Positions 23,328-34,489 of a DNA stretch of 64,000 nucleotides are shown piece after piece. A program made the position numbers and the translations under genes. Each line of letters opens with the position of its first letter. The first letter of the stretch is position 1. Under the pieces are notes generated by a model that was not told the origin of the DNA, ran no database searches, and saw only the letters and a list, made by a program, of their open reading frames with translations. Origin of the DNA: Halichondria panicea. Taxonomy: Eukaryota; Porifera; Demospongiae; Suberitida; Halichondriidae. The stretch spans positions 2,170,001 to 2,234,000 of the forward strand of contig NC_087381.1 of the NCBI RefSeq assembly GCF_963675165.1, in the 5' to 3' direction.

Positions 23328-25145
23328 CTAATTAGCAATTATTCTTATACAGCCTAAATCATTAAAGTCAGGGTTACACACTCTGTAAGTTAGTATATAT
23401 AAGTCAAATCCGACTGTTAATGGGGCACCAAGTACTGTCGCTTGGGTGTCCACTGCGACATCTTTCTGGTCCCACTTTAAAAGCTCTGACAGAGGTTGAC
23501 TATAATACATAAGTATCTGGCCAAATGTCGGCCTCAACTTGAAGTCAGAATGCCTGTATGTTAGAGAATATGTGGCTGCAGGCCTAAAAATATAGAATTA
23601 AGCACTCACCAGCAGCCTATCATGAGCTTATAAATGGCTCTAGTATATCCAGGGGTGGCGAGAGTCTAGAGTCGTTCGATAACTTATGAATCACCTGAAA
23701 TTATATAAGACGTATAAAACTCTGCATGCTTATATAGTTAGTATACCATACATCCATATATTCACCTCCATGTTGGTTACTCCTTCAAATGGCTTGCAGC
23801 CAAGACTCCATATTTCAAACAGTAGGACTCCGTAACTCCAAACGGAGGAATACTTTTTGTAATGAAGGGCCTTTGAAGAAAAGAAATCAAATTATGCGTA
23901 AACTGATTCACTTGCATGATTATGTGTACAATTATTATTTAACCTCTGGTAATGTCCACTTGAGTGGTACTAAGCCCCCTTGTGATATATAGTAGTCACT
24001 TTCTTCCAGATCCCTCGCCATTCCAAAGTCAGAAATCTATTAATCACAATTATAAAACTATAGAGTATAGTCCAACAATCACAATCCAGAAAAGGACGAA
24101 GCTTACACTGCCCGCCATTTTTTGTCATCAGAATGTTTCTAGCTGCTAGGTCTCTATGAACAAACTGTTTGTTGGACAGGTAACTCATGCCTGATGCTAT
24201 CTAACAAGAATAGTCAAGACACTTCAATGCAACTTCTTTGTTATCTTGTGCCACCCTGCATGTCGTACAGTATTCAACACGAACATGCACGTCACACGTA
24301 TACCACTCTAAGGCACCGATGCATATCCATAACAGGTATGGCTGTTTGTGACAATGGTACTAAGATTACTTTAGTATACCATTGATATTAATAGACCTTT
24401 CAAAAGACTGATGTGTTTAAATAAGCATAAATAATCCATGGTATGACCACATTGTCATTTCAAACATGGACTTTATAGTAACACCATTTGAAAGGAAAAT
24501 CATAAATTAGATGCACAGAATTCAAGATGATTTGGCAGCTGATCGAAAGAGTCCTCGAACTAGTTGGAATACATTGTATGGGTATACAGTCCTAGATGCA
24601 TGTGTTGTATAATTCACCTCCGTTGCAAAGTTGGAAGATAATCTTTCATATTTCCACCTTCCATCAGCTCAAGAATAATCATAGCCTGCAAAATTCATGT
24701 AACACTCTATAGTAACTCAATTAATATAATGACTTGCCTCGTTTCCAATGGTTACAACACCATGTAGGGAAATGATAGAGCGATAATGAAATTGTCCGTT
24801 AATGGCTGCTTCTTGCAAGAGCTTCACTTTATCTTCCTCCGTAGTCTCATCGTTGAGAGTCTTAACAGCGACGTCTTTTGGGCCATCTAGTGACGTCCAC
24901 ACACCTTTCTTAACCACACCAAACTGACCCGAACCGATGCACTCAGATATGCTGAAATTATATATTAACAACAACAAAGTAAATAAGCCAGACAAATAAT
25001 TATAAATTAAATGCACAATGAGCTGGAAATCACCCACCACAATAATAATAATTATTATACCTAAGCCCGAACAATAGTAATTCGGTAACCATAGTAATGG
25101 CTCATTCTGTTACTCTATAGTAAATAATGTTCCTTTTTACGTATA

Positions 25146-25916
25146 CAGTAGACTCTCGTTAATCCGGTCGCCCTATGGGGCCATGCAGCCTTGGCCGGAA
25201 TAATGGCTGTATCTCAGGAAATAGCCATGGCTTAAAAACGACCTTACCTCGAATCTAACAACTACTTTTGCGGTTTTTGTCTCGAGGATAATGAAGGATA
25301 ATGAATCATTCTGTTCTCTATTTAAGTGTAATCCAATTTTATTTGCTAAACCACACCCAAAACATCATATCTGGCCGTAATAATTATACGTATAAAATTA
25401 CATTGAAAACTTTGTTTGGGACAGACAGCACTGGCCGGTAAACGGAATAGCGAGTGACCGTACTTCAGGGTAGATGGGCGTGCCCGTCCCCAGCCATAAA
25501 AGGGGGGACGGGTTTCAGCCCTATCTAGCATTCGTTTTGCTGTTCCCGTACTAACTATGAATATAGTTAATATTAGCCGCGCCTCTAACCACAGAGCTCA
25601 GCTTGCTATAGAGAAAGGGAGGAGCTGGGAAGCCAAGGAATGCATTACGTAAGAACTATACAATCTGATTGGTGCTGAAATGTATTACGTAAGCAGTCTG
25701 CAATCTGATTGGTGCTGCATGATTTTCTGCAGCAGAACGAATGCTAGATAGGGCTGAAACCCGTCCCCCCATTTTATGGCTGGGGACGGGCACGCACATC
25801 TAACTTTAGGGTGAGTTTTGTGCAGTAAACATATAGCTAGCATTCCGTGCAAAGCCAAATGGCCGGTATATCGAGGTGGCCGTACTTCAGAGAGCCGGAA
25901 TAGCGAGAGTCTACTG
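25146..25916. mobile_element. pogo/Tigger-like non-autonomous DNA element
   Basis: Termini are CAGTAGACTCTCGTTAATCC and, on the other strand, CAGTAGACTCTCGCTATTCC, each flanked by TA. This is the layout of Tc1/mariner superfamily (pogo/Tigger) elements. There is no transposase ORF. Further GGCCGG(A/T)ATA-type subterminal motifs recur inside. It sits in an RTK intron. The paralogous intron at 42253-42275 reads straight through (tttttacgtactaataag), giving an empty site. Confidence 0.85.
25471..25802. mobile_element. Palindromic element nested in the pogo-like element
   Basis: Arms 25471-25542 and 25730-25802 pair almost perfectly (tagatgggcgtgcccgtccc ... gggacgggcacgcacatcta). The central part carries a direct repeat of tacgtaag...caatctgattggtgctg (near 25645 and 25685). 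It is probably a second MITE that jumped into the first. Confidence 0.8.
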
Positions 25917-27260
25917 TACTAATAAGCTAAAGCATAACATTAAGTTACTCACTTTTAATTAGCTCGTTCAGAGGAATCTCGCGATATTTATGTCTTGCCA
26001 GCTGCTCATAAAGCGCGTTTGCATTAGAAGAGGGCGTCCAATAAATAGGCTGCTCTTCGAAGAACTTTGATGCATCGTCCTCTCACTATAATTATATGCC
26101 GCAAGTTTTAGGAGTATGTGACGGGTACAATATGAACATTTTTATGACACTCATTCGATTTAAGGCGACACAAAAGGTTTTGCAAGGACAAACCTCTTCT
26201 TGAAGTACTGAAAACAGTGTGTCATACACAGGAGATAGATCCGCTTTAGATGTGACTGGCTCTTTTCTCTGATTCTGAATAATTGTATAATATCACATGT
26301 ATGATTTTGTTGTAAACTAACATTGTATATAGTTTTAACTTACTTGTGTTGGAACGTAGATACCTCGAGCACTTGGAGTAGTTTGCGATCGAGTAGGCAC
26401 AGACTGAAATAAAAAAAGCAAGTGGAGTAATTAGTCACTATAGCATAATTATTATAGTATAGCCGCTCACGTAAATACTGTTGTCAAAATAAGAATCTTC
26501 AAGGTCCAATTTTGCTCAGAGTACAGTGGATTAGGAAAGTTCACATTTGGAAACTTATACCTACATCTTTGTCGTTTGAGTAGACTAAGTACGACTGTTA
26601 GTACCACTATAACAATTAGTACGACAATCGCGCCAACAGCTATACCAATGCCTAGTACAATTGTAGATGTGGCGGTACCCATGGGTACCGCCATGATGAT
26701 ACAGATGATACAGATGGATTTGCAAGAAGGATGGAAGAAGTTGGAAGAGGCATCAGTAATTCAGAAGAAGATATTCCAACATTAGTTTCATCTGTACTAC
26801 TGCTGACAATGGATGCAGATGGAGGTGGATTGGGTGTCGATTTTACACCCGATCTGAATGTAGATATGACTGTATATTCGTAAGCAGCATTGAAGAAGTT
26901 GGGAAAAGAGTAAGTGAAGGTATTGCAGTGTTAGACTCATCTATACTGCTGCTGACAATGGAGGCAATGGGAGAAGGAGTGGGAGTTGATGTCAGTGTCA
27001 GAGAGCTAGTTGACATATAGCTGGAAGTAGATTCACTGACCGAAACGTCCATGCTAGATGTTGGCTGCATTGTTCGAATTACCGGAGAAGTTGCGCTATA
27101 GGGAGCAATATGTTTGATGTTGTCAACGGAGATGTAGTTCCATGATATGCATAGACTGACTAGAGCTCAACAGAGCAGAAGAAATGGTTATAGTTTCAGT
27201 AGTCGAAGGTGCTGTACTTAGCGGTAATGATGGGTTTACAGTGGCAGATCTAGAAAAAGT

Positions 27261-27507
27261 GGTAGGTAGGTACTGAGCAAGAGAGGTAAGGAGCATTTCG
27301 CACGGTAGCGCGAGAAAATTTGAGGTTTTGATGTCATTTCCGGTATTTGCGGCATCAATGTGACAGTAATAATTTTGCAGAGGTTCTCTTGCACTACTCT
27401 GTGTATTTACTTGTCGAGTCTAGTCTGCACTGCAGTGCAGCTTGTCGAGCTTTTATTGTAGCTTTTAAAAGTTCAAGTGATGTCCGACCTCCTGCTAGCT
27501 AGCAACC
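27261..27507. other. Junction sequence replacing the RTK ectodomain; no gene seen
   Basis: Unique sequence between the RTK truncation point and the repeat that starts at 27508. No coding evidence. Confidence 0.4.
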
Positions 27508-27878
27508 TTTAATTATTCCTGTGGATGTAATGCACATGCGCGCTCATTCCCCACGTGTGAGACAAAATAATATCCAAAAGATCCAGATCCAGATCCTCCT
27601 GGCAGAATTATCTTTGTCTTGAGGGCTGGTAAGCCACAAAACACTACCATATAACATAACAATATAGATAACAATATGCATGTAAACAGGTTTTTTCTTC
27701 TTAGATATTATACTGAACTACACTAACAGATCCTGGAAGAATAAATTTTCTTCTTTCTTGAGGTCCTGGTAAGCCACATAATATAATAAATAACAACAGA
27801 TGCATGTAAATAAGTCTTTTCTTCTCAGTGACTTTATATAGATAAGCTAACTTTAATATGAAATTCATTATAGACTAG
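27508..27878. repeat. Interspersed repeat, left part (also in T1 intron)
   Basis: Matches 47787-48120 closely: ctttaattattcctgtggat, cccacgtgtgagac, gatccagatccagatcctcc, tcttttcttcttagatatta. Its continuation is displaced to 30889-30969 by a 3-kb insertion, whereas in the T1 intron the two parts are contiguous. It has internal degenerate direct repeats (aggtcctggtaagccac; taagtcttttcttctcagtg). Confidence 0.8.
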
Positions 27879-28159
27879 GAGCATGCAGAGCATGTTTGGG
27901 GCGAGCGAGCAATTTTGTATTTGTTGTGCAGTCATTTGGTACATGTGGTCATTTTAAGTATATTGTTTATTTATGAATCGAATGAAAAAATTAATGAACA
28001 GTGATTGTGAATAACCGAGTAGTCCATGTAGACGACTTTCCTGTGCCAGCTGTATACCCGTGACAATTATTCTGTCACAGTGGTGTAGGGTTGTTGTCTT
28101 TGACTGTGCATGGTGTAACATGAAGTTGACTTACTAAGAGTGAAACATAATTATATCTA

Positions 28160-30116
28160 GAGTAAGTAACCTATCTTCGCCAGACACCTATAATCGGCGG
28201 CTATTGCACGAAGCACAAGACAATTTTGCACAAAACTAACTACATGGATCTACAGATGGGTAAGAAAGTAACAGCTCCCCAAAATTTGGAAAGAATAACT
28301 TGCTTGCGGACGGAATGGTGGTCATGAGAAAAATGAGCTGCCGAATGTATCGATAATCGTCAGTGAGACATTTATCTCCGTCTTTGCACGCTTACCAAGC
28401 ACTGAAACTACCAACACTAACAATACTTCTTGGCACAACTCTAACTAGTGAGCACTACTTGCAGGCAAAGCAGCGTTAGCTGCAGATCGAGCCCCACCCA
28501 GCTAGGCATGACGAAAATTTTGCAAAAAATAATGCTGATTCAGCAATAATTGTGCACATTCAGCAATAATTGTGGCAAATTAAACTGGGATTACCTCGAT
28601 TTTAGGCCGCCCTGAAGATATGTGCACAATTATTGCTGAATCAGCACTATTTTTTGCAAAATTTTCGTCATGCCTCGATCCCAGGCCGAGTTTTCGCTTT
28701 TATAACGGTTAGGCGAACAACTGGGCCTGGTACTAGTTGTCTGCGCATGCGTCAAATTTTCATTGTATATTTGTGGTCGGCAAAAATATTTAATAAATCA
28801 ATAATAGAAATTTGTACACAGAAAAAATGCACAGAGTGAGTACACAAAAGATGCACATAGGGAGCTGCTTCACAAAGGCCTGGGGAGTTGCCAGTTGTGC
28901 TGCAGCACAATTACAGTGACCCAGGGCAACTTCAGGATGATTGAATGCCTTCAAATTACGTTTCAAAAAGATTTAGCAGGCTGCTGGACTTCTCTGATTC
29001 TAGGCCCCAACTCGTAACTCATTGCTTGAGAAAACGTAGATTCTCTTGATGTCTCTGAGCTACCCAGCAACGCTCGAATGAGCAGGTCATACTCCAGTCC
29101 TGTGTCTGTGAGTATAGGACAATATTAAAAGAAACCAAAGACGGTTAAACCCTTACCTCAAACTGTCCAGTCTCGTCCGTTAGTATAGCCAAGAGGAGCA
29201 CTGTTGGGATAGCTGGATATTAGCCATTGCTCCTGTACAGAGAAGTAGACATTTTAAATACGTGTAGATCTATACATATTAAATTTCTCGGTTATAGTGT
29301 CATTGTCGACGAGCTGATGATGGCAGCACCAAGTTCTCTAGCTCACACTCTTCACTTGATCCACCATATTAATGATGAAACTATAGTCTACCTACATTCT
29401 TGCCAAACATGAACAAGACTTGATAGCATAGCCGGCCATAGGGCCCACACAAAAATATCTGACCTTAACAAGCTTGACAAAGCTTTATACCTCTTCCCTT
29501 GTTGTTCAGTCTTCAGAATAAGCTTCAGAGAAGAGAGAAGCTTCAGCTAAGAGCCATTCCAATCGATTCCAATAATGATAAAACGGGAACTGACTTCTAG
29601 TACACGATAGTACACGAATATAAATGTCACGAAAGTGAACGAGAATATCCATTCGTCAGAATCTGACAAACGATTGACGCATGCGCAGACAACTAGTACC
29701 AGGCCCAGTTGTTCGCCTAACCGTTATAAAAGCGAAAACTCGGCCTGGGATCGAGGCTACGTCATGCCTAGCTGGGTGGGGCTCGATCTGCAGCTAACGC
29801 TGCATGCTTTGCCTGCAAGTAGTGCTCACTAGTTAGAGTTGTGCCAAGAAGCATTGTTTAGTGTTGGTAGTTTCAGTGCTTGGTAAGCGTGCAAAGACGG
29901 AGATAAATGTCTCACTGACGATTATCGATACATTCGGCAGCTCATTTCTCATGACCACCATTCCCTCCGCAAGCAAGTTATTCTTTCCAAATTTTGGGGA
30001 GCTGTTACTTTCTTACCCATCTGTAGATCCATGTAGTTAGTTTTGTGCAAAATTGTCTTGTGCTTCGTGCAATAGCCGCCGATTATAGGTATCTGGCGAA
30101 GATAGGTTACTTACTC
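28160..30116. mobile_element. Large foldback element with about 443-bp arms
   Basis: Right arm 29674-30116 is the near-perfect reverse complement of 28160-28755 once a 153-base insertion in the left arm is removed. The outer ends read gagtaagtaacctatcttcg and its inverse. The inner part of the arms carries the cctcgatcccaggcc ... ggcctggtactagtt ... gcgcatgcgtc signature seen in other repeats of this window. The 920-bp loop has no convincing gene. Confidence 0.85.
28505..28673. mobile_element. Palindromic MITE inserted in the foldback's left arm
   Basis: Arms 28505-28556 (gcatgacgaaaattttgcaa...) and 28620-28673 (...ttgcaaaattttcgtcatgc) pair with about two differences. The opposite arm of the host foldback (29745-29765, cgaggctacgtcatgcctag) lacks it, so it arrived after the arms were made. 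Confidence 0.85.
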
Positions 30117-30168
30117 TATGAGTGAAAGTTCAGCACGAAAGAGCTGGCTGTACAAACTAAGCAAGGAG

Positions 30169-30660
30169 ATAATTATTATTATCACTTTTTGCTGGACCCA
30201 AATTACAAGGCTATAGTATACTGTCAGTGTAAACAATCCTTAAAGCTACTCTGACCTGTTGTAAGCATGCCTGTGTGGCCTCAGAAGTTTCCATCTGAGC
30301 TGGTCTGATCTGCCGTAGTGCTGTATTGTCTAAAGGTGCCTGTACAACTTTAGAAGTCTCCATCTGAGCTGTTCTGACCTGTCCTAGTGACTGGCCTCGA
30401 TCTCTGTTTTGTCCTGTTGAGCTAGCAGGTTTATTATCACAAAAACACAAGACTTGGAAGTGAAACATGGCAAGTAAGCTGCTGTGACCTCCTGCAGGCG
30501 TGCCTGTGTGATCTTAGGCTCAGGAGGTCCCTATTTGAGCTGCTCTGACCTGCTGTAGGCGTGCTTGTAGCCTCAAGCGTCTCTGTGTCTTGTCTGAGCC
30601 TTCGATCCTGAGTGTAGCTAGCTCTTGTGCCCATGCACAGCTTTCACGTAAAATTTGGTA
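30169..30660. repeat. Degenerate direct repeats, no gene
   Basis: Several imperfect copies of a roughly 60-80 base unit containing ctgagctgntctgacctgn and gcctgtgtgncctcag-like strings (30245, 30295, 30365, 30535). It reads as a decayed minisatellite. The minus-strand ORFs over it reflect the repeat, not a protein. Confidence 0.55.
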
Positions 30661-30699
30661 AAGGGTCACAGTACAAAAAACAAATATCGTACCGGTCCA

Positions 30700-30701
30700 T
30701 G

Positions 30702-30732
<31 letters not shown>

Positions 30733-30747
30733 AAATTGCCGGTCCAT

Positions 30748-30791
<44 letters not shown>

Positions 30792-30806
30792 AAATTGCCG
30801 GTCCAT

Positions 30807-30843
<37 letters not shown>
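30700..30843. repeat. (CA)n minisatellite with three higher-order units
   Basis: Three blocks of 9-17 CA dinucleotides, each preceded by ccggtccatga and followed by cagacaaaattg. It is a compound minisatellite built from a microsatellite. Confidence 0.95.
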
Positions 30844-30844
<1 letters not shown>

Positions 30845-30888
30845 GACAAAATTGCAACGTTCATCACTAGGAAGGGACTCGCTTCGCT

Positions 30889-30969
30889 CGCCCCAATAAC
30901 ACTCTAATACTTTTGAGCGAAAGCAAAAACATGGTGAGAGGCATTAGCACAGCGCCAGCTTGAACACTA
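30889..30969. repeat. Interspersed repeat, right part
   Basis: Matches 48131-48213 (aacactctaatacttttgag, agcgccagcttgaacactag). It is the displaced end of the repeat that begins at 27508. The 3' flank of copy G starts immediately after it. Confidence 0.8.
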
Positions 30970-31157
30970 GTAGTATAGGTATCTTGACTTTCAGAAATGA
31001 GTATATACAGGTTCACAGTATCTATATGCTATAATTAAGGTGGAGACGCTAGCTGCTCTAGGAGTCAAAATAGTTATTACTTTGTTAGAAAAATGCATGG
31101 GAAAACTTTGCCACATACATATCTAGTTAATATTGCATGTTCAGTTGATCAAAACAA

Positions 31158-33140
31158 TCAGGCAGCTGTTCCGTATGAGATGCGTCGTTGATTCTCCCCA
31201 TGCAATAAGCCTGCTTGAACTTGATAATTTATAGGATTTTCCATCCGATCAGGAAAATTATAAGAGGTGTCGTTTTCTTCAATATCTATATTATAATGCT
31301 GTTTCCAATGACTACACAGCTGTTTCATCCTCCTAACACACACTTTGAAGCAATTTGTTGACCATATCCTCCACATAGTAACAGCTACTAAATACACAAA
31401 TGGAAAAACTCCAAACATTCCGGTAAGAATATAAGAAAAGTTAACAAAACGGACTGCTTTCAGGCTAGCTTCAGCTGACGCAGTTACCATCACCAAAATC
31501 AGAACTAAATTCAACATCATCACAATATCGATTAAGTTGTAGATACGAAACTGCTCTTTGTATGGCTGTACCAGTAGCTGGACGATGACTATTAGTATCA
31601 AAAACACGGCACATATGGGATAGCAATAAATATTTCGTGAGAGTGTAAACAAGACGAACATAATGATATGAGTGAGAAAGAACGTTATAGAAAAGCATCG
31701 ACAGTCACGAGTTCCATTTGTCCCATCCTTGTAGTAACCTTGGTAACAGTAAACAAACATATCAACATGTTGACGCTGAACTTTAAACTTGTTCAGTATT
31801 CGTTGAAACCAACGCATTGGATAGATGACAAGAAATACAAGTGGAAAGATAATCACAAAGATCAAAACAAACAAAGCAGTGATAGCATAGGGAAGGTGTT
31901 CTTTACTGAAGTAATCCACAGATGCATCCAGGTAGAGAACATAGCGGACACTATACTGGCTACTGTTACTGTGCTCGAATGTGTACATCTCTGTATACAA
32001 AAGGAAATCAAAAGAAACATCGATCAACTTCAAGTATGAGAGTAAAAAAAAAGTGGCAAAAGCTTTTACAATCGAACCTTCAAAGTCTGTTTTCTTATTA
32101 CTGAAAAAGCCTAGAAGTTTGTGAAATGGTTTCCAAAGCCATACGATGACCCGTACGTCCCTACTGTACATACTCACTAGTATATAAGTAACAGTGACTA
32201 GTAACAGTGGATAGAATGCAATTGCATAATCTAAAGCAAGTGCCTGTAGTGGAGTTATACTTACGCATATCGGTGGGATAATTGTCCGGAAGAAATCCAA
32301 ATTCCAAATACCATAAACACATCCGAGTAGTCGAATAAAGATATCCATCCTGTTCCTCGCAATTTGCAAGAGAGATCTAGCTACTACAGGGGAGGCTACA
32401 CCTTGACAGAGAGAAATAAAAGCTTTCATCAATGGAGATGTTCCACTGAATTTGAAAACCACAACAAAGAAAAAGAAGATAGTTAATGGAATATAAGCAA
32501 CTGCTATGTACTTGATCCAATTGTAGGTCATGTTCTCTCCTGTGCAGTTCATGCATTTCATTTCATACGAGTACAAGAGTGGTGAATATCCTGGTAGACA
32601 CTTCCCACACAGTGTTAAATCGCGGTTGTATTTCTCGCACATATAGGTGTTCAAATCGTTCACATTAGTTGGTAGTTTAGTATAGAGTGTGTTAGGAATG
32701 TGACCACAGCCAAAGAAGCACACTCCTAGTTCAGTCTTTCTTGTAATGTTATCATACGTCATGCAGTAACAGTCTAGTAGAGACGTCTGAGGAATTGTGG
32801 GATCACACAGAACAGAGCGATAGGGAATGTCACCACACGCACACTCTCCAATCGTATCATTGAAAAACATCCCTGGATAACATTCTTCATCTGAACCATG
32901 CAGTTGATGAGATGTATGTTTTAACTCTGCTACAAGAGCACCAGGTGTTCCATCGCTGGCAAATGATAATGACTTGCAAGGCAGTTCTATCTCACCAAGC
33001 CGACAACTACTGTTGTCCACACCGTTGACTGTGTCCACATAAACCACAGCTTGATGCTGCTCCGAGCAAAGCACCAAACAAGTTACCACACTTAAGTACA
33101 AGCTAGCGACTAAAACTTTATATTTGAAGAGCGTAGTCAT
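31158..33140 (-). CDS. Cys-rich multi-pass membrane protein, copy G (intact)
   Basis: Intact intronless gene, 660 aa, the longest copy. Signal peptide MTTLFKYKVLVASLYLS, with one extra residue after the signal (CSEQHQ, as in copy C). The full set of ectodomain cysteines, the TM block and the tail NPINYQVQAGLLHGENQRRI are kept. Differences from copy B are scattered substitutions, most visible in the last TM segments (AEASLKAVRF) and the ectodomain (ALVAELKHTS). The 3' flank (31010-31150) is the common UTR block. No RTK relic is left on its right side; repeats follow instead. Function unknown, as for copy B. Confidence 0.9.
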   Translation of the reverse strand: MTTLFKYKVLVASLYLSVVTCLVLCSEQHQAVVYVDTVNGVDNSSCRLGEIELPCKSLSFASDGTPGALVAELKHTSHQLHGSDEECYPGMFFNDTIGECACGDIPYRSVLCDPTIPQTSLLDCYCMTYDNITRKTELGVCFFGCGHIPNTLYTKLPTNVNDLNTYMCEKYNRDLTLCGKCLPGYSPLLYSYEMKCMNCTGENMTYNWIKYIAVAYIPLTIFFFFVVVFKFSGTSPLMKAFISLCQGVASPVVARSLLQIARNRMDIFIRLLGCVYGIWNLDFFRTIIPPICVSITPLQALALDYAIAFYPLLLVTVTYILVSMYSRDVRVIVWLWKPFHKLLGFFSNKKTDFEGSIVKAFATFFLLSYLKLIDVSFDFLLYTEMYTFEHSNSSQYSVRYVLYLDASVDYFSKEHLPYAITALFVLIFVIIFPLVFLVIYPMRWFQRILNKFKVQRQHVDMFVYCYQGYYKDGTNGTRDCRCFSITFFLTHIIMFVLFTLSRNIYCYPICAVFLILIVIVQLLVQPYKEQFRIYNLIDIVMMLNLVLILVMVTASAEASLKAVRFVNFSYILTGMFGVFPFVYLVAVTMWRIWSTNCFKVCVRRMKQLCSHWKQHYNIDIEENDTSYNFPDRMENPINYQVQAGLLHGENQRRISYGTAA

Positions 33141-33324
33141 TCTACGTATAGTATAGTTCTACTAACTGATTTGGTATAATTTTTTCTAGAAAATCACTGC
33201 ATGTGTGTCCACAGTATATAATTATGTAACCAAAATGAAAGATAACTGGAACTATGTTTATTATGAAAAGTGGGAAAGATTTCAAACACACTCCATGCAC
33301 TTAAGGCCTGGGCCTTGTACTGAT
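33141..33324. other. Upstream flank of copy G
   Basis: Short flank homologous to those of copies A and B (tctacgtatagtatagttct, aaaatgaaagataactgg), cut off by the next repeat. Confidence 0.45.
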
Positions 33325-33970
33325 AGCATTCATTACCCTAGCCTCCTTCACAAGGCCTAAACAATTAGGCCTGCTACTGACTGTTCGCGCATGCGCAAAA
33401 TTATTGGATAATTTTCCCGTAATGTTTCTCATTAAACTGAATTTTTACCCGAATTATATCCTGAATAACATATACAGACAAAGAATACTCTTCATAAAGT
33501 CAGACACAGAGCTATATAGCTAGCTAGCTAGAGACAGAGCTGTATTGGTTACAGTAGCAATTTCTTTCTGATAGAGTCGACTTTTACCAAGGTTAGTGTC
33601 AGATGGGCGTGGCCTATCCATATAGGTTATTGTCAGTCTTCCCTCCGTTCAGAGGATTGTTATCCACACTGTTGCAGGCTGTGAGTCCTTTGTTAAAATA
33701 GTAGCTATTAGAATGCTATCACACGGGCTAGAAACCTTCACAATGAATCACACTTCTATCCACTTTCTTCAATCCACTTCCGTTCGTTGTGACGTCATTG
33801 TTTTACTGAGCAAATACAATGGTATCCGGAATTACCCACTTTGCCTTGCCGTAAAAAAAAAAAAAAAAAAAAAAACTTTCTGGGTAATAGGTGGCGCATG
33901 CGCAAACAGTCGATTACCAGGCCCTCTCTTCGAGGAAGAGCGGCCTGGGATCGAGGCTATCATTACCCAA
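33325..33970. mobile_element. Imperfect foldback of the 'cgatcccaggcc' family
   Basis: Left end (cattaccctagcctc ... aggcctgctactgactgttcgcgcatgcgc, 33325-33395) and right end (gcgcatgcgcaaacagtcga ... cctgggatcgaggctatcat, 33892-33970) are imperfect inverse copies. They share the signature seen inside the 28160-30116 foldback. A 22-base A run at about 33852-33873 lies inside. Related short pieces occur at 34060-34095, 37448-37500 and 56775-56830. Confidence 0.65.
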
Positions 33971-34489
33971 GATTGTGTAGATTATGTAGTGTTAATGAGA
34001 TTCATAATCTTTATCAGTGCATGTGACGTCATGAGTCAATGCGTTTGCCTAGCTATAGTAGCCTCGATTAATCGGCCTTGAATCGAGGCTACCTAGCTAG
34101 CTGCTGGAACTATTATACAATGCTGTTTAGGCCCTCAAAAGATAGAGTATGTTGTCATGATTATGTTTCCCAAGTGGGAAGTCAATATGTGCAAAATTAT
34201 CTTAGCTATACTAGCTCTGGCAGCCACCCTAGAGGTAGGCTATGTTGTGTATCTCAAGAATACAGTAACTGCTACTCTCCCCATTTATGATACTAGTACC
34301 TAGCAATGAGTTGTTCATCTAGCCTTGTTTTTGAAGCTTGATCTTAGCATCTTCATAGCCGCTTTTTGCAGTTTTCTTACTAAAAGTGGCATGACGTCAT
34401 CACCATTTATGGGGCTAATTAGCATAATTGAATTAGTTTTTTGGAAAAAGAAAACATTGAACTTTATGTTGAATCATCTTGATGTAGCA
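33971..34489. other. No gene recognised
   Basis: Non-coding; only the short palindromic tagcctcgattaatcgg/ttgaatcgaggcta piece at 34060-34092 stands out. Confidence 0.4.

Larger units (their letters stand above)
23328..27260 (-). pseudogene. Receptor tyrosine kinase, 5'-truncated second copy
   Basis: Colinear with the intact RTK from the mucin-like stalk to the last exon. Kinase exons are easily read: [16 protein letters not shown] and VAVK (24890-24960), HRDLAARN (about 24140), [16 protein letters not shown] (24000-24050), RPTFGQIL (23515). Lesions: both extracellular-domain exons and the signal peptide are absent, with homology ending near 27260. A 9-base deletion in the YKKYSS-VWSYG exon (near 23834) removes the invariant Asp of SDVWSYG. 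The juxtamembrane exon is fused to the TM exon and frameshifted at NPLYSE. One base is missing in the PPPPG exon (near 23660). An intron carries a pogo-like element. It is not a working kinase. Confidence 0.85.
27879..30888. mobile_element. Composite 3-kb insertion bounded by ttggggcgagcga inverted ends
   Basis: Compared with the uninterrupted repeat at 47787-48213, bases 27879-30888 are extra. Near the two ends are ttggggcgagcgagc (27897) and its inverse cttcgctcgccccaa (30873-30887), which may be terminal inverted repeats. The insertion contains the large foldback at 28160-30116 and the CA-rich minisatellite at 30700-30843. No transposase is seen. Confidence 0.65.

Noticed and set aside
30520-30867. 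Cys-Val-rich ORFs on the minus strand
   Set aside because: They are direct translations of the CA microsatellite.
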